A stretch of DNA of 64,000 nt from Pseudomonadota bacterium (lineage in GTDB: Bacteria > Desulfobacterota > Binatia > Binatales > Binataceae), in assembly GCA_021325355.1 (NCBI GenBank), contig JAJPHI010000011.1:1-64000 (forward strand). Reading direction: 5' to 3'. This document shows, in pieces, positions 35,759 to 44,804 of this stretch. Within the stretch, counting starts at the first letter, position 1. The number at the start of each line of letters is the position of its first letter. The translations under genes and the position numbers were made by a program. Below the pieces are notes generated by a model. The model searched no databases. It saw only the letters and a list, made by a program, of their open reading frames with translations, and was not told where the DNA came from.

Positions 35759-36664
35759 ATGGAGGCGCAAGGCGCACTCGGCGCGAGCATCGACGCGGTC
35801 CGCAGGACGCCTCAGGGCCGCCTGAGCGTCTGGCTCGCGGGATGCCTGGCGGCGCTGGTCGCGTTCTATCTTTCCGGTTTTCGGCATCCGCCCGGATGGG
35901 GTTCATTGCGCACCGGCTGCCTGACGCTGGCCGTCTTCGCGCTGGCGGCGCTGTATCGGGTGCGCAAACGCTGGACCTGGTGGGACCTGCGCACGATGTG
36001 GTTCGGAGCGCGGCTGCCGGCCCGGCTCGGCGGATGGTGGCGGCGCGCCGACCGCCTGGAGACCTGGCGCCACGTCCACATCGCCGCAGGCCTCGGCGTG
36101 ATGATTCCGCTCTGGTGGCACATCCAGGAAGGAGCGGGCGCATCGCGGCTCGAAATCGTTCTGCTCGCGATCGTCGGATTGCTCCTTGTGAGTGGTGTAA
36201 GCGGCGTTCTTATCCAGGATTTTCTGCCGCATGCGATGCGCATACGGCCCGGCTACGAGGTGCGCCTCGAAGATATCGAGGGCGCGCTGCATGACCTATA
36301 CGTTGAGGCGGAAGAGGCCATCCTGGGCCGTCCCGAAGCTTTCGTGCAGACCTACCTGCGCGATATCAGACCGCTGATGCTCGGGTCGCCGCGATCAGCA
36401 GCGCTCTTATGGGCGACGCTGACCGGATCTGATCCGACGACGGCGGTTACCGACCGTCTCGCCCACCGCCAGCCGGAAACGTCGGATCCCGCCGCGTGGG
36501 AGCGCCTGACGAAGCTGGTCGAGCGCAAACTTCGCCTGGATCACAACCGTGTCAACCTCAGGCTCAGTCGTGGATGGGTATCGGCTCATCTCGTGCTCGT
36601 CGTGCTGCTGGCGGTGCTGGTGAGTTTTCATATTGCCGGCGCACTCTATTTCGCCGGGCTATGA
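35759..36664 (+). CDS. dihaem cytochrome b-like membrane protein
   Basis: 301 residues with about five membrane helices. Two helices each hold a His pair at i/i+14 spacing: His107/His121 (VHIAAGLGVMIPLWWHIQ) and His277/His291 (AHLVLVVLLAVLVSFHIAG). Four such His would bind two b haems across the membrane, as in other dihaem cytochromes b. A soluble middle segment (about 170-260) is acidic and helical. The protein would pass electrons between the cytoplasmic ferredoxin encoded upstream and the multihaem protein encoded downstream. Its stop overlaps the next start (ATGA). No close family name is recognised. Confidence 0.75.
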   Translation: MEAQGALGASIDAVRRTPQGRLSVWLAGCLAALVAFYLSGFRHPPGWGSLRTGCLTLAVFALAALYRVRKRWTWWDLRTMWFGARLPARLGGWWRRADRLETWRHVHIAAGLGVMIPLWWHIQEGAGASRLEIVLLAIVGLLLVSGVSGVLIQDFLPHAMRIRPGYEVRLEDIEGALHDLYVEAEEAILGRPEAFVQTYLRDIRPLMLGSPRSAALLWATLTGSDPTTAVTDRLAHRQPETSDPAAWERLTKLVERKLRLDHNRVNLRLSRGWVSAHLVLVVLLAVLVSFHIAGALYFAGL

Positions 36665-38853
36665 TCGTTCGGTACGCGCGGCTCGGCGTCGGATGGTTGG
36701 TGCTGATCGGTCTGGGAGTTCTGCTCTATTCGCGTCGCAGCTACCAGCCCGGTCCGCTGCTTGCGGGGCACGTCAGCGTCGCGTCGCGCTGCGCCGCATG
36801 CCATCAGCCATGGCGCGGCCCGCAAAACACCAACTGCATCGCTTGTCACGGTAATTTTGCCGCGAGGAACCCGCACGGGAGTCTGCTCGTGCGGCACGAT
36901 GGTCGGCAAGGGAGCGACGTGCGACTGCTCGCGTTCGAGGGCAAGCTGAGCTGCCTCAGTTGTCACCACGAGCATCGCGGTTCCAATGCCGATTTCCGCG
37001 CGGCAGCCGCCGTCAACTGCGATGGCTGTCATGCCCACGCGTCGGTCAGCGGGGTCAGCGCTCATCGTGGCGCGATACTCATGCGGCCGGCGAGTGCGAA
37101 AGCGCTGTTCCCGCAGGTGCCGTTCAATCACTTCGAGCACAAACTCCTCATCGAGGCGCAGCCGGACGCGTTTCCCAAAGGCGCCGCATGCATCACGTGT
37201 CATCAAGTGACTGGCGCTGATCCCGGCGACGACGATCGCACCGTTATCCTGTGGTCAGGGTGCAAGCCCTGCCACGCCAATCCGCAGGATCCTCCGTTGG
37301 GATTGCCGCAGCGGCTTGGCGCCGCGCCGATGGCCTTGCCCTACGCGACGCTCGCGCGCCTGCGCCATATCAACGCGATCTTTAACCATTCCACCCGTCA
37401 TCTGGCGACACCCTGCGTGAATTGCCACGCCAAGGTTGCGGCGAGCGTGGATCCGGGCGACGCCGATGCGCGAGCCGTCACCCAATGTTTCACCTGCCAC
37501 GCCCATCAGACCGCGCCGACGCGGGCGGCGAACGCCGAAAAGCGGTCCGCGATGGCGCTGCGACCGCACCTGGTCGCCGCCGCTTTCGCCGAGGTCGGCG
37601 CGCAGTCCGGAACGGTCGTGGCCTGCGGCGATTGCCATTGGTTCCATCGCCATGGAGCGACGCCGACGCTCGACTTCGTGCGGCCGGCGCTGCGCCAAGC
37701 CCCGCACGGCGCCGACGGCGGATCGGCAGCACCGTGGGTGATCGGGATGGCAGCCCTGGTCCTGATAGTCGCTGGCGGTATCGCGTGGACGGTTTCGCTA
37801 CCGGCGCCTGACGATCGCTCCCATCACGCGGTCGCCGACACCGCGCCGCAACGGATGATCAAAACCCCGATTCTCGACGATACCTTTCAAACCAGCATCA
37901 AGGGCCTGTACATCGTCGGCGAGATGGCCGGGACGGCCTCGATCAATCTGGCGATGCGCTCGGGACGACAGATCATCGAGACGATCGCCGCGCAAATCAA
38001 GCAGCCGTCCGCGCTATCGGACGCCCACACGCACGATGTGCTGATTGTTGGGTGCGGCCCCGCTGGCTTGAGCGCTACGGCGACGGCCAAGGCGTTCGGA
38101 CTGCGCTACATAACGCTCGAACGCATGACGCCGGCAAGTACGCTCCGCACCTATCCGCGCACGAAGCTGGTCCAGGCGACGCCGATCGATATCAGCGAGT
38201 ACGGATCTTTTTATCTCGAGGGCGACGCGACCCGCGAAGACCTGGTGCGGGAATGGGAAAAGATAATTGTTCAGGGCGATTTGAAGATAAGCGACCGTCA
38301 GGAGGTCGTCGCGATCCTTCCGCAGGAGGGTCATTTTCTCGTCAGAACGGCCCGACAGGAGGAATTTCGTGCGCGCTTCGTGGTATTGGCCATGGGCGTG
38401 CGGGGCCATCCGCGCAAACTGGGCGTGGCCGGGGAAAACAGCTCGCGGGTGCGCTACCAATTGATCGAACCGGGCGAATTTCGCCACCAGCGCATCCTGG
38501 TGGTCGGCGGCGGCAATGCCGGCGCCGAAGTCAGCGTCGCCCTGGCCGAACCGAGCCTGGGCAATCGGGTAAGCTACTCGATTCGCGATGCCGTCCTGAC
38601 CAAGGTCAATTACGAGAACGCCGCCAGAGTGGTGGCGATGCAGCGTTCCGGTCATCTCGCGTTCTACCCGAATACGCAAGTTGCCGAAATTGCTGAGGGC
38701 ACCGTCGTGTTGAGCAGCGCCGAGACGACCTCAGCCGCTAAAGCACTGCGCGTCGAGCTTGAGAATGATGTAGTTTTTGCGATGGTCGGCGCGGAATTGC
38801 CGACGCGGTTTCTCGAGGCGATCGGGATCAGAATGAAGGTTTTGCGGCGCTAG
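36661..38853 (+). CDS. nine-haem cytochrome c fused to FAD/NAD(P) oxidoreductase
   Basis: 730 residues. An N-terminal helix (LGVGWLVLIGLGVLLYS) acts as anchor or signal. Nine CxxCH motifs lie at about 44, 59, 98, 120, 177, 201, 252, 276 and 322. A second helix (about 359-380, WVIGMAALVLIVAGGIAW) leads to a flavoprotein domain with the FAD motif IVGCGPAGLSA at about 463 and the NAD(P) motif VVGGGNAGAEVS at about 613. The block resembling the C-terminal FAD site of thioredoxin reductases (TSIKGLYIVGEMAG) precedes the first Rossmann motif. If the topology is as drawn, the haems are periplasmic and the flavin cytoplasmic. The ATG at 36661 overlaps the cytochrome b stop (ATGA). The protein should need the ccm system encoded 10 kb away. 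Substrate and direction are unknown. Confidence 0.85.
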   Translation: MIVRYARLGVGWLVLIGLGVLLYSRRSYQPGPLLAGHVSVASRCAACHQPWRGPQNTNCIACHGNFAARNPHGSLLVRHDGRQGSDVRLLAFEGKLSCLSCHHEHRGSNADFRAAAAVNCDGCHAHASVSGVSAHRGAILMRPASAKALFPQVPFNHFEHKLLIEAQPDAFPKGAACITCHQVTGADPGDDDRTVILWSGCKPCHANPQDPPLGLPQRLGAAPMALPYATLARLRHINAIFNHSTRHLATPCVNCHAKVAASVDPGDADARAVTQCFTCHAHQTAPTRAANAEKRSAMALRPHLVAAAFAEVGAQSGTVVACGDCHWFHRHGATPTLDFVRPALRQAPHGADGGSAAPWVIGMAALVLIVAGGIAWTVSLPAPDDRSHHAVADTAPQRMIKTPILDDTFQTSIKGLYIVGEMAGTASINLAMRSGRQIIETIAAQIKQPSALSDAHTHDVLIVGCGPAGLSATATAKAFGLRYITLERMTPASTLRTYPRTKLVQATPIDISEYGSFYLEGDATREDLVREWEKIIVQGDLKISDRQEVVAILPQEGHFLVRTARQEEFRARFVVLAMGVRGHPRKLGVAGENSSRVRYQLIEPGEFRHQRILVVGGGNAGAEVSVALAEPSLGNRVSYSIRDAVLTKVNYENAARVVAMQRSGHLAFYPNTQVAEIAEGTVVLSSAETTSAAKALRVELENDVVFAMVGAELPTRFLEAIGIRMKVLRR

Positions 38854-38877
38854 CCCGAGGGTCGGAAGAGGCCGCGC

Positions 38878-38912
38878 GGGTCTTCCGCCATCGCCAGACT
38901 GGCGGAAGACCC
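38878..38912. terminator. bidirectional hairpin terminator
   Basis: A perfect 13-base-pair inverted repeat, GGGTCTTCCGCCA / TGGCGGAAGACCC, with a 9-base loop, lies between the convergent flavoprotein and GlsB-like genes. It is a strong stem without a long T-run, suited to ending transcription from both sides. Confidence 0.7.
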
Positions 38913-38930
38913 ATATCAAGAGCGCACGAA

Positions 38931-39290
38931 TTACACGGCGCGGTGCCGCTGGCCGGTGATGGCGTGATAGATGACGAGGAGCACCACCGCGCCGATAAAA
39001 GCCACTAAAATGCTCCACAGGTTAAAGCCGGTAACACCTGCACTGCCGAAAGCGCGAAAAATTACGCCGCCGATAATCCCACCGATAATGCCGAGAATTA
39101 TATCTCGTAGCATCCCTTCACCGCTTTTGTTGACGGTCAGACTCGCAAGCCATCCAGCGATCAAACCGACGACGATCCAGGCGATCCAGCCGGCGCTCGC
39201 CGTGACAGCGTCATTTTCCGACTGCGCGAAGGCCGGAGTCGCAGCCATCGCGACTGCCGTTGCCGGCACCATCCATCTGAACGGTCTCAT
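38931..39290 (-). CDS. GlsB/YeaQ/YmgE-family membrane protein with signal peptide
   Basis: 119 residues. The core (GWIAWIVVGLIAGWLAS, DIILGIIGGIIGGVIFRAFG and FNLWSILVAFIGAVVLLVIY) is the three-helix transglycosylase-associated/GlsB family. Ahead of it is a stretch like a cleavable signal peptide (MVPATAVAMAATPAFAQS), which the short family members lack. An AGGA site lies about 9 bases before the ATG. The family is linked to stress response; the mechanism is not known. Confidence 0.85.
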   Translation of the reverse strand: MRPFRWMVPATAVAMAATPAFAQSENDAVTASAGWIAWIVVGLIAGWLASLTVNKSGEGMLRDIILGIIGGIIGGVIFRAFGSAGVTGFNLWSILVAFIGAVVLLVIYHAITGQRHRAV

Positions 39291-39440
39291 ATAAAATCCT
39301 CCCATTGGGGCTGTTTTCGAGGTGAGCAAGCGATTGCCGTGCCATCGATGAGCGGGCGGCGCCGTCGCGGTTTGCCGCACTGCGCCGAGCTCTCTTGGGA
39401 GCGCGTAAACAAAACCAATAAGCCTTACGTCTGCTCACGC

Positions 39441-39752
39441 ATGGAACAGATGACTGGATCGAGCACGGCGGTCGCCTCAGGCCGCTGGCAACTGTTGGGG
39501 CTTGGCGCTCTGGCGCTGATGCTGATCGCGGTGCCGTCGATACGCACGTCAGGGTTACAGGCGAGCCTCGAAGCGCCAGGTCCGGTCATCGCGAGCCATC
39601 CCGAAGCTCGACCCGCGCCGGTTTCCTTCGTCTCGTCCGGTGGACCGGCCGGCGCCAATTATGGCCATGCGGAACCCGCCGAGGCGGACGCGGTATTGCT
39701 CGCGGCTCTGGCGGCGCACTATCGCAACGCGCGACCGCCGGTTGCGCGTTAG
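39441..39752 (+). CDS. hypothetical single-helix protein
   Basis: 103 residues with one hydrophobic helix near the N-terminus (WQLLGLGALALMLIAVP) and a Pro/Ala-rich remainder ending in ALAAHYRNARPPVAR. No motif is recognised. It is preceded by an unremarkable leader, with no clear ribosome site. It may be a small exported or anchored protein, or not a gene at all. Confidence 0.35.
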   Translation: MEQMTGSSTAVASGRWQLLGLGALALMLIAVPSIRTSGLQASLEAPGPVIASHPEARPAPVSFVSSGGPAGANYGHAEPAEADAVLLAALAAHYRNARPPVAR

Positions 39753-40145
39753 GAAATGCCCCACAGCGCGATTCAGGCGGCGCCGGCCGGACGCAGTCGC
39801 GTTTTGCCGGGAGCCGTGGCGACCCTTTGGCGGATTGGCGGCGCCGCTCCGTATGCGACCGATCGCCGATCCTGACCACGACCCCTTTTCGACCCTAACC
39901 GATAACGTTGCGCATCGGCGCTTCCGATTCGGCGGCGTTTCCCTTGAGCGGCGGCGCCGATCGACGTTGCAGGGGCGGCGGCGCGCGCGATTAATAATCG
40001 GGCGAGTTGTCGGATAACCGGCCGACCGCTGCAAAGGCCGGGGTTAACAGTTTCGGCGAGTGCGGATCGAGGCGAACGCGGTTCTATCGACGTTGGCGGC
40101 GGTCTAGGATAAAAACGTCTTGCCGGCAGTCTCGGAAAGCGGCGT
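39753..40145. other. intergenic region without supported gene
   Basis: About 390 bases ahead of the acyl-CoA dehydrogenase. Open frames here are short or Arg/Pro-rich shadows. I see no RNA structure or repeat of note. A GGAAAG about 10 bases before 40146 may be the ribosome site of the next gene. Confidence 0.4.
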
Positions 40146-41295
40146 TTGCAAGTGGAAATCGACCTGACAGAAGCCCAGATTGGAGCGCGGGACCTGGCGC
40201 GTAGATTCGCTCGCGAACGACTCGAGGCGGTGGGCGTGGAGATTGACCGCACGCATCGGTTTCCGCGCGAAGCTATCGCCGAGCTTGCGAGACTCGGACT
40301 GCTCGGGGTTTTCATTCCCGAGCAATACGGCGGCGCTGGTCTCGACAACGTCGCCTACGCCCTCGTGATCGAAGAGCTATCGGTCGCCTGTGCCGCGACC
40401 GCGGTTATCGTGTCAGCGCACTGCTCGCTGGGAGCATGGCCGATTCTCGGGACGGGCACGGAAGAGCAGCGGCGGCGCTATCTGCCCAGGATGGCTTCCG
40501 GGGAGTGGCTCGGCTGCTTCGCCCTGACCGAACCCCAGGCCGGATCCGACGCGGCGGGCCAGCGCACGCGCGCGGTGCTGGACGGCGACAGCTATGTGAT
40601 CAACGGCACCAAGAATTTTATCACCAACGGGCCGGAAGCCGGGATCTGTATCCTGTTCGCCAACACTCAGCCTGACAAAGGCACGAAAGGCATCAGCGCC
40701 TTTATTGCCGAAACGAGCGCGCCGGGATTCCAGGTGACGCGGATCGAAGACAAAATGGGTATCCACGGCGCGCACAGCGCGCAGCTCAGCTTTGCGGACC
40801 TCCGCGTGCCGCGTGAAAATCTTCTGTTGAACGAAGGAGAGGGTTTCAAGGTCGCGATGAAGACCCTTGACGGCGGCCGGATCGGGATTGCGGCGCAGGC
40901 GGTCGGAATCGGTCGCGCTGCGCTCGAAGCCTCCCTCAGATACGCGCAGGAACGGCGCACTTTCGGCCAGCCGCTCGCGAGCTATCAGGCGATTCAATGG
41001 AAGCTCGCCGACATGGCGGTCGAGCTCGACGCGGCGCGGCTGCTGACCCTGCGCGCGGCGGTGCTCAAAGATCGCGGCGAGCCTTGCACGACGCAATCGG
41101 CGATGGAAACTGTTCGCGGCCGAGGCCGCCATGAAAGCCGCCAGCGAGGCGGTCCAGATTCACGGCGGTTACGGATATACTAAGGAGTTCAAGGTTGAAC
41201 GATATTTTCGCGATGCGAAGATCACGGAAATCTACGAGGGGACCTCAGAAATTCAGCGCCTAGTGATCGCGGGACACGTTCTTCAGACTCGGTAA
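40146..41295 (+). pseudogene. acyl-CoA dehydrogenase, disrupted by a frameshift
   Basis: The first 320 codons (TTG 40146 or GTG 40152 to about 41105) encode an ordinary acyl-CoA dehydrogenase: GLLGVFIPEQYGGAGLDN, CFALTEPQAGSDA, FITNGPEAGI, ERRTFGQPLASYQAIQW. The frame then shifts at 41103-41107 (ATGGAAA). Dropping the G at 41106, or restoring two bases, recovers the rest in another frame: [24 protein letters not shown], then [18 protein letters not shown] and a stop at 41293. That tail (62 residues) includes the catalytic Glu of YEGTSE. The combined length of about 382 fits the family. As written the protein would lack its active-site base, so it is either a pseudogene or an assembly error. 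It precedes the mutase genes in what looks like one operon. Confidence 0.85.
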
Positions 41296-41315
41296 GCAGA
41301 TTGGCAGGGGCAACG

Positions 41316-42941
41316 ATGACCAAGCAGGAATGGCTCGAACAAATCTACCAGCGCGGCAAGGAACGCCCGGTGCGCTTCACGACGCTCTCCGACATGCCGG
41401 TGCAGCCGCTCTACACCCCTGAGGACGTTAACGGCTACGACGCGATCGGCTATCCCGGCCAGTTTCCCTATACCCGCGGCGTGTATGAGTCGATGTATCG
41501 CGGCCGGCTCTGGACGATGCGTCAGTTCGCCGGCTTCGGTCTCGCCGAGGAAACCAACGCCCGCTTCCGCTTTCTGCTGTCGCAGGGGCAGGACGGTCTG
41601 TCGACCGCCTTCGACATGCCTACGCTGATGGGCTACGACGCCGATCACGAGCGCGCGATGGGCGAAGTCGGGCGCGAAGGCGTCTCGGTTTCGTCGATTC
41701 ATGACATGGCGAGACTGTTCGACCAGATCCCGATTGCCAAGGTTTCGACCTCGATGACGGTAAACTGCTCGGCCTCGGTGCTGCTCGCGGCCTACCTGGT
41801 CGTGGCCGAGCGCCAGGGAGTGCCGTGGGAGCAGGTTAACGGCACGATCCAGAACGATATGCTCAAGGAGTATATCGCGCAGAAGGAGTGGATCTGCCCG
41901 CCCGGACCGGCCCTGCGCGTGGTGACCGATATGGTCGAGTTCTGCGCCAAGAAGGCCCGCCGGTTCCATCCGATATCGATCTCCGGCTACCACATCCGCG
42001 AGGCCGGATCGACCGCGGTCCAGGAGCTCGCCTTCACGATTGCCGACGGACTCTGCTACGTGCAGGCGGCGGTCGAGCGCGGTCTCGATGTCGATGACTT
42101 CGCGCCGCAGTTGTCCTTCTTCTGGGATCTGCACAGCGATTTCCTCGAAGAGATCGCCAAGCTGCGCGCGGGCCGGCGGATGTGGGCGCGTCTGATGCGG
42201 GATCGCTTCGGCGCCAAAAATCCGAAGTCGCTGATGCTGCGGACGCACGCGCAGACCGCAGGCGTCTCGCTGACGGCGCAGCAGCCGATGAATAACGTGG
42301 TGCGCGTGGCGCTGCAGGCGCTCGCCGGCGTGCTCGGCGGCGTGCAGTCGCTGCATACCAACTCGATGGATGAAACGCTGGCGCTGCCGACCGAAAATGC
42401 GGTGATGGTGGCGTTGCGCACGCAGCAGATTATCGCCGAAGAGACCGGCGTCACGAATACGATCGATCCGCTCGGCGGCAGCTACGCTATCGAGGCGCTG
42501 ACCGACCAGATGGAAGCCGAGGCGATGGAGTATATCCGCAAGATCGACGAGATGGGCGGGATGCTCAAGGCGATCGATCGCGGCTATCCGCAACGCGAAA
42601 TTGCCGAGGCCGCCTTCAATTATCAGCGACAACTCGAGCAGGGCATCAAGACCGTGGTCGGGGTCAACAAGTACTCGATTCCCGAAGAGATCCCCATCGA
42701 GACGCTGAAAATCAACCGCGAGCTCGAGGAGCGCCAGGTCCAGCGGGTCCGCAAGATGAAGCGCGAGCGCAACAGCGTCGCGGTCCGGGAAGCGCTCAAG
42801 CGCGTTGCCGAGGCCTGCCGCTCGGGCGAAAATCTCATGGAGCCAATCTGCGAGGCGGTGCGTCGCGAAGCCACGGTTGGCGAAATCAGTGACATTTACC
42901 GCGCGGAATTCGGCGTCTATACCGATCCGGGCTGGATTTGA
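41316..42941 (+). CDS. methylmalonyl-CoA mutase, large (substrate-binding) subunit
   Basis: 541 residues. The split-subunit mutase pattern is clear: [24 protein letters not shown] near residue 52, [61 protein letters not shown] and [25 protein letters not shown] is the version seen in archaeal and similar split methylmalonyl-CoA mutases; an isobutyryl-CoA or ethylmalonyl-CoA mutase is less likely. It needs adenosylcobalamin, bound by the separate small subunit encoded next. It interconverts methylmalonyl-CoA and succinyl-CoA. AGGGG lies 7 bases before the ATG at 41316. Confidence 0.92.
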   Translation: MTKQEWLEQIYQRGKERPVRFTTLSDMPVQPLYTPEDVNGYDAIGYPGQFPYTRGVYESMYRGRLWTMRQFAGFGLAEETNARFRFLLSQGQDGLSTAFDMPTLMGYDADHERAMGEVGREGVSVSSIHDMARLFDQIPIAKVSTSMTVNCSASVLLAAYLVVAERQGVPWEQVNGTIQNDMLKEYIAQKEWICPPGPALRVVTDMVEFCAKKARRFHPISISGYHIREAGSTAVQELAFTIADGLCYVQAAVERGLDVDDFAPQLSFFWDLHSDFLEEIAKLRAGRRMWARLMRDRFGAKNPKSLMLRTHAQTAGVSLTAQQPMNNVVRVALQALAGVLGGVQSLHTNSMDETLALPTENAVMVALRTQQIIAEETGVTNTIDPLGGSYAIEALTDQMEAEAMEYIRKIDEMGGMLKAIDRGYPQREIAEAAFNYQRQLEQGIKTVVGVNKYSIPEEIPIETLKINRELEERQVQRVRKMKRERNSVAVREALKRVAEACRSGENLMEPICEAVRREATVGEISDIYRAEFGVYTDPGWI

Positions 42942-42992
42942 ACGGTTTGATTGAGCTTAAGCCTTCATTAGAGGAGCGGCTTACTAAGAGAC

Positions 42993-43397
42993 GTGTCAGA
43001 CAAACGCCTTCGTATCCTGGTGGCCAAGCCCGGTCTCGACGGTCATGACCGTGGGGCCAAAATAATCGCCCGCGCTCTCCGCGACGGCGGTTTCGAAGTG
43101 ATCTATACGGGACTGCATCAGACGCCCGAGATGATCGCTGAAGCCGCGATCCAGGAGGACGTGGACGCGATCGGCTTGAGCATACTCTCCGGCGCGCATA
43201 TGACGCTTTTTCCCGAGGTGATGCGCCTGCTCAAGGAAAAGGGTGTCGACGATGTCGCGCTGTTCGGCGGCGGGATCATTCCCGACGAGGACGCCGCCCG
43301 GCTGAAGTCGATGGGCGTCAAGGAGATTTTCACGCCCGGCGCCTCGACCGAGGATATCGTCAAGTGGGTGCGGGAGAACGTGCAGCCGCGTCAGTAG
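42993..43397 (+). CDS. methylmalonyl-CoA mutase, cobalamin-binding subunit
   Basis: 134 residues. The B12-binding motif [10 protein letters not shown] places the DxHxxG ligand set at Asp16-His18-Gly21, and the later SILSGAH and [14 protein letters not shown] segments finish the Rossmann-like domain. His18 is the cobalt lower ligand. It starts at a GTG, 51 bases after the large subunit. Together they form the heterodimeric or tetrameric mutase. Confidence 0.93.
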   Translation: MSDKRLRILVAKPGLDGHDRGAKIIARALRDGGFEVIYTGLHQTPEMIAEAAIQEDVDAIGLSILSGAHMTLFPEVMRLLKEKGVDDVALFGGGIIPDEDAARLKSMGVKEIFTPGASTEDIVKWVRENVQPRQ

Positions 43398-43480
43398 ACG
43401 GCTCGCCGCGGCGCCGCAGTTCCGCGCTCTCTCCCTGAGATCAACGCGCAGCAGAGGCCAACGAATACCGGGGTCGCGTC

Positions 43481-44638
43481 ATGAACTTCGAACTGACTGA
43501 CGAGCAGCGGCAGATTCGCCAGACCCTGACCGATTTCGCCGAACGCGAGATCAAGCCGCACGCGGCGCGGTGGGACCGCGACCAAGCCTTTCCGCGTGAA
43601 GTCTTCGGCCAACTTGGCAGTCTCGGCTTCCTCGGCGTCGCCTTCCCCGAACCATACGGTGGCGCGGGCGCCGACACGCTTACCCAGGTGGTGGTGGTCG
43701 AGGGCCTTGCGCGCTACGACGCCGGACTTGCGCTCGCCTGCGCCGCCCATATGTCGCTCGCGAGCGGTCATCTGGCCGGGTTTGGATCCGACGCCCAGCG
43801 TGCGCGCTACCTGCCGGATCTGGTGGCGGGTCGGAAAATCGGCGCATGGTGCCTGACCGAGCCCGGTTCCGGTTCCGATGCCGCGGCGATGACCACTCGA
43901 GCAACTCGCAAGGGTGACAACTTTATTCTTAACGGCACCAAGATGTTCATCACCAACGGCGGCGTTGCCGATGTCTATGTGGTGATGGCGGTCAGCGATC
44001 CGGGTGCCGCGCGGACGGGTATCTCGGCCTTTATCGTCGAGCGCGGTGCCAAAGGCCTCAGCACCGGGCGCAAGATCGAAAAGCTGGGCCTGCGCTCTTC
44101 CGATACTGCGGAAGTGATCCTGGATAATGTCGCGGTGCCGGCGGCGAGTCTCATCGGCGAGCCCGGTGCCGGCTATGCGCAGGCGCTCAAGGTGCTCGAA
44201 GCGGGACGGATCGGAATCGCCGGATGGGCCACCGGAATCGCGCGCGGGGCCATGGAAGAGGCCGCGGCCTATGCGAAAGAACGCCGCCAATTCGGTCAAC
44301 CGATCGCGAGTTTTCAGGCGATCCAGTGGATGATTGCCGACATGGCAACGCGAATCGATGCGGCGTGGCTCCTGACCGGTCGCGCTGCCGCCCTGAGGGA
44401 CGCCGGCAAGCCCTTCGCTCGGGAAGCCTCGGCGGCCAAGCTCTTCGCGTCGGAGACCGCCATGTGGGCGACCACCAAAGCGGTGCAAATCCACGGCGGC
44501 TACGGCTATGTGACCGATTTCCCCGTCGAACGTTACATGCGCGATGCGAAGCTGGCCGAGATCGGCGAAGGCACCAGCGAGGTCCAGCGCATGATTATCG
44601 CCAAGTCCCTGATTAAAGAAGGCTACCTGCCCGCATAA
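43481..44638 (+). CDS. acyl-CoA dehydrogenase
   Basis: 385 residues, complete. FAD and substrate motifs: LGVAFPEPYGGAGADT, WCLTEPGSGSDAAAM, MFITNGGVADVYVVMA, ERRQFGQPIASFQAIQWMIADMA and the active-site region AEIGEGTSEVQRMII. It oxidises a short-chain or branched acyl-CoA and passes electrons to ETF. Being next to methylmalonyl-CoA mutase suggests propionate, branched amino acid or odd-chain degradation. It is similar in plan to the frameshifted copy at 40.1 kb but not close enough to be a recent duplicate. Confidence 0.92.
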   Translation: MNFELTDEQRQIRQTLTDFAEREIKPHAARWDRDQAFPREVFGQLGSLGFLGVAFPEPYGGAGADTLTQVVVVEGLARYDAGLALACAAHMSLASGHLAGFGSDAQRARYLPDLVAGRKIGAWCLTEPGSGSDAAAMTTRATRKGDNFILNGTKMFITNGGVADVYVVMAVSDPGAARTGISAFIVERGAKGLSTGRKIEKLGLRSSDTAEVILDNVAVPAASLIGEPGAGYAQALKVLEAGRIGIAGWATGIARGAMEEAAAYAKERRQFGQPIASFQAIQWMIADMATRIDAAWLLTGRAAALRDAGKPFAREASAAKLFASETAMWATTKAVQIHGGYGYVTDFPVERYMRDAKLAEIGEGTSEVQRMIIAKSLIKEGYLPA

Positions 44639-44804
44639 TCAGTCGGACTCTCGCTGAAGCGCGCCGGCGCTGCCGTACCGTTAGAGCGGGCCGCTGCGGC
44701 GCATCCCTTTTTTCGACCGCGTCTTTAGGCTGGAGCGCGGCGCGGTGCGCTCAAGAGTTGGCTCCGCCGAGGTCGCCACGATATGATGCCCGAACGGAAA
44801 CGCA
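44639..44804. other. intergenic region before hisH
   Basis: 166 bases. A short T-run (CCCTTTTTTCG) lies near 44704-44714, without a clear preceding hairpin. The hisHF-ribH promoter is expected here but is not obvious. Confidence 0.3.

Noticed and set aside
34385-35887. 500-residue minus-strand frame opposite the ferredoxin gene
   Set aside because: The plus strand encodes cNMP domains and 16 ordered Cys ligands; the antisense frame is a by-product of GC codon bias.
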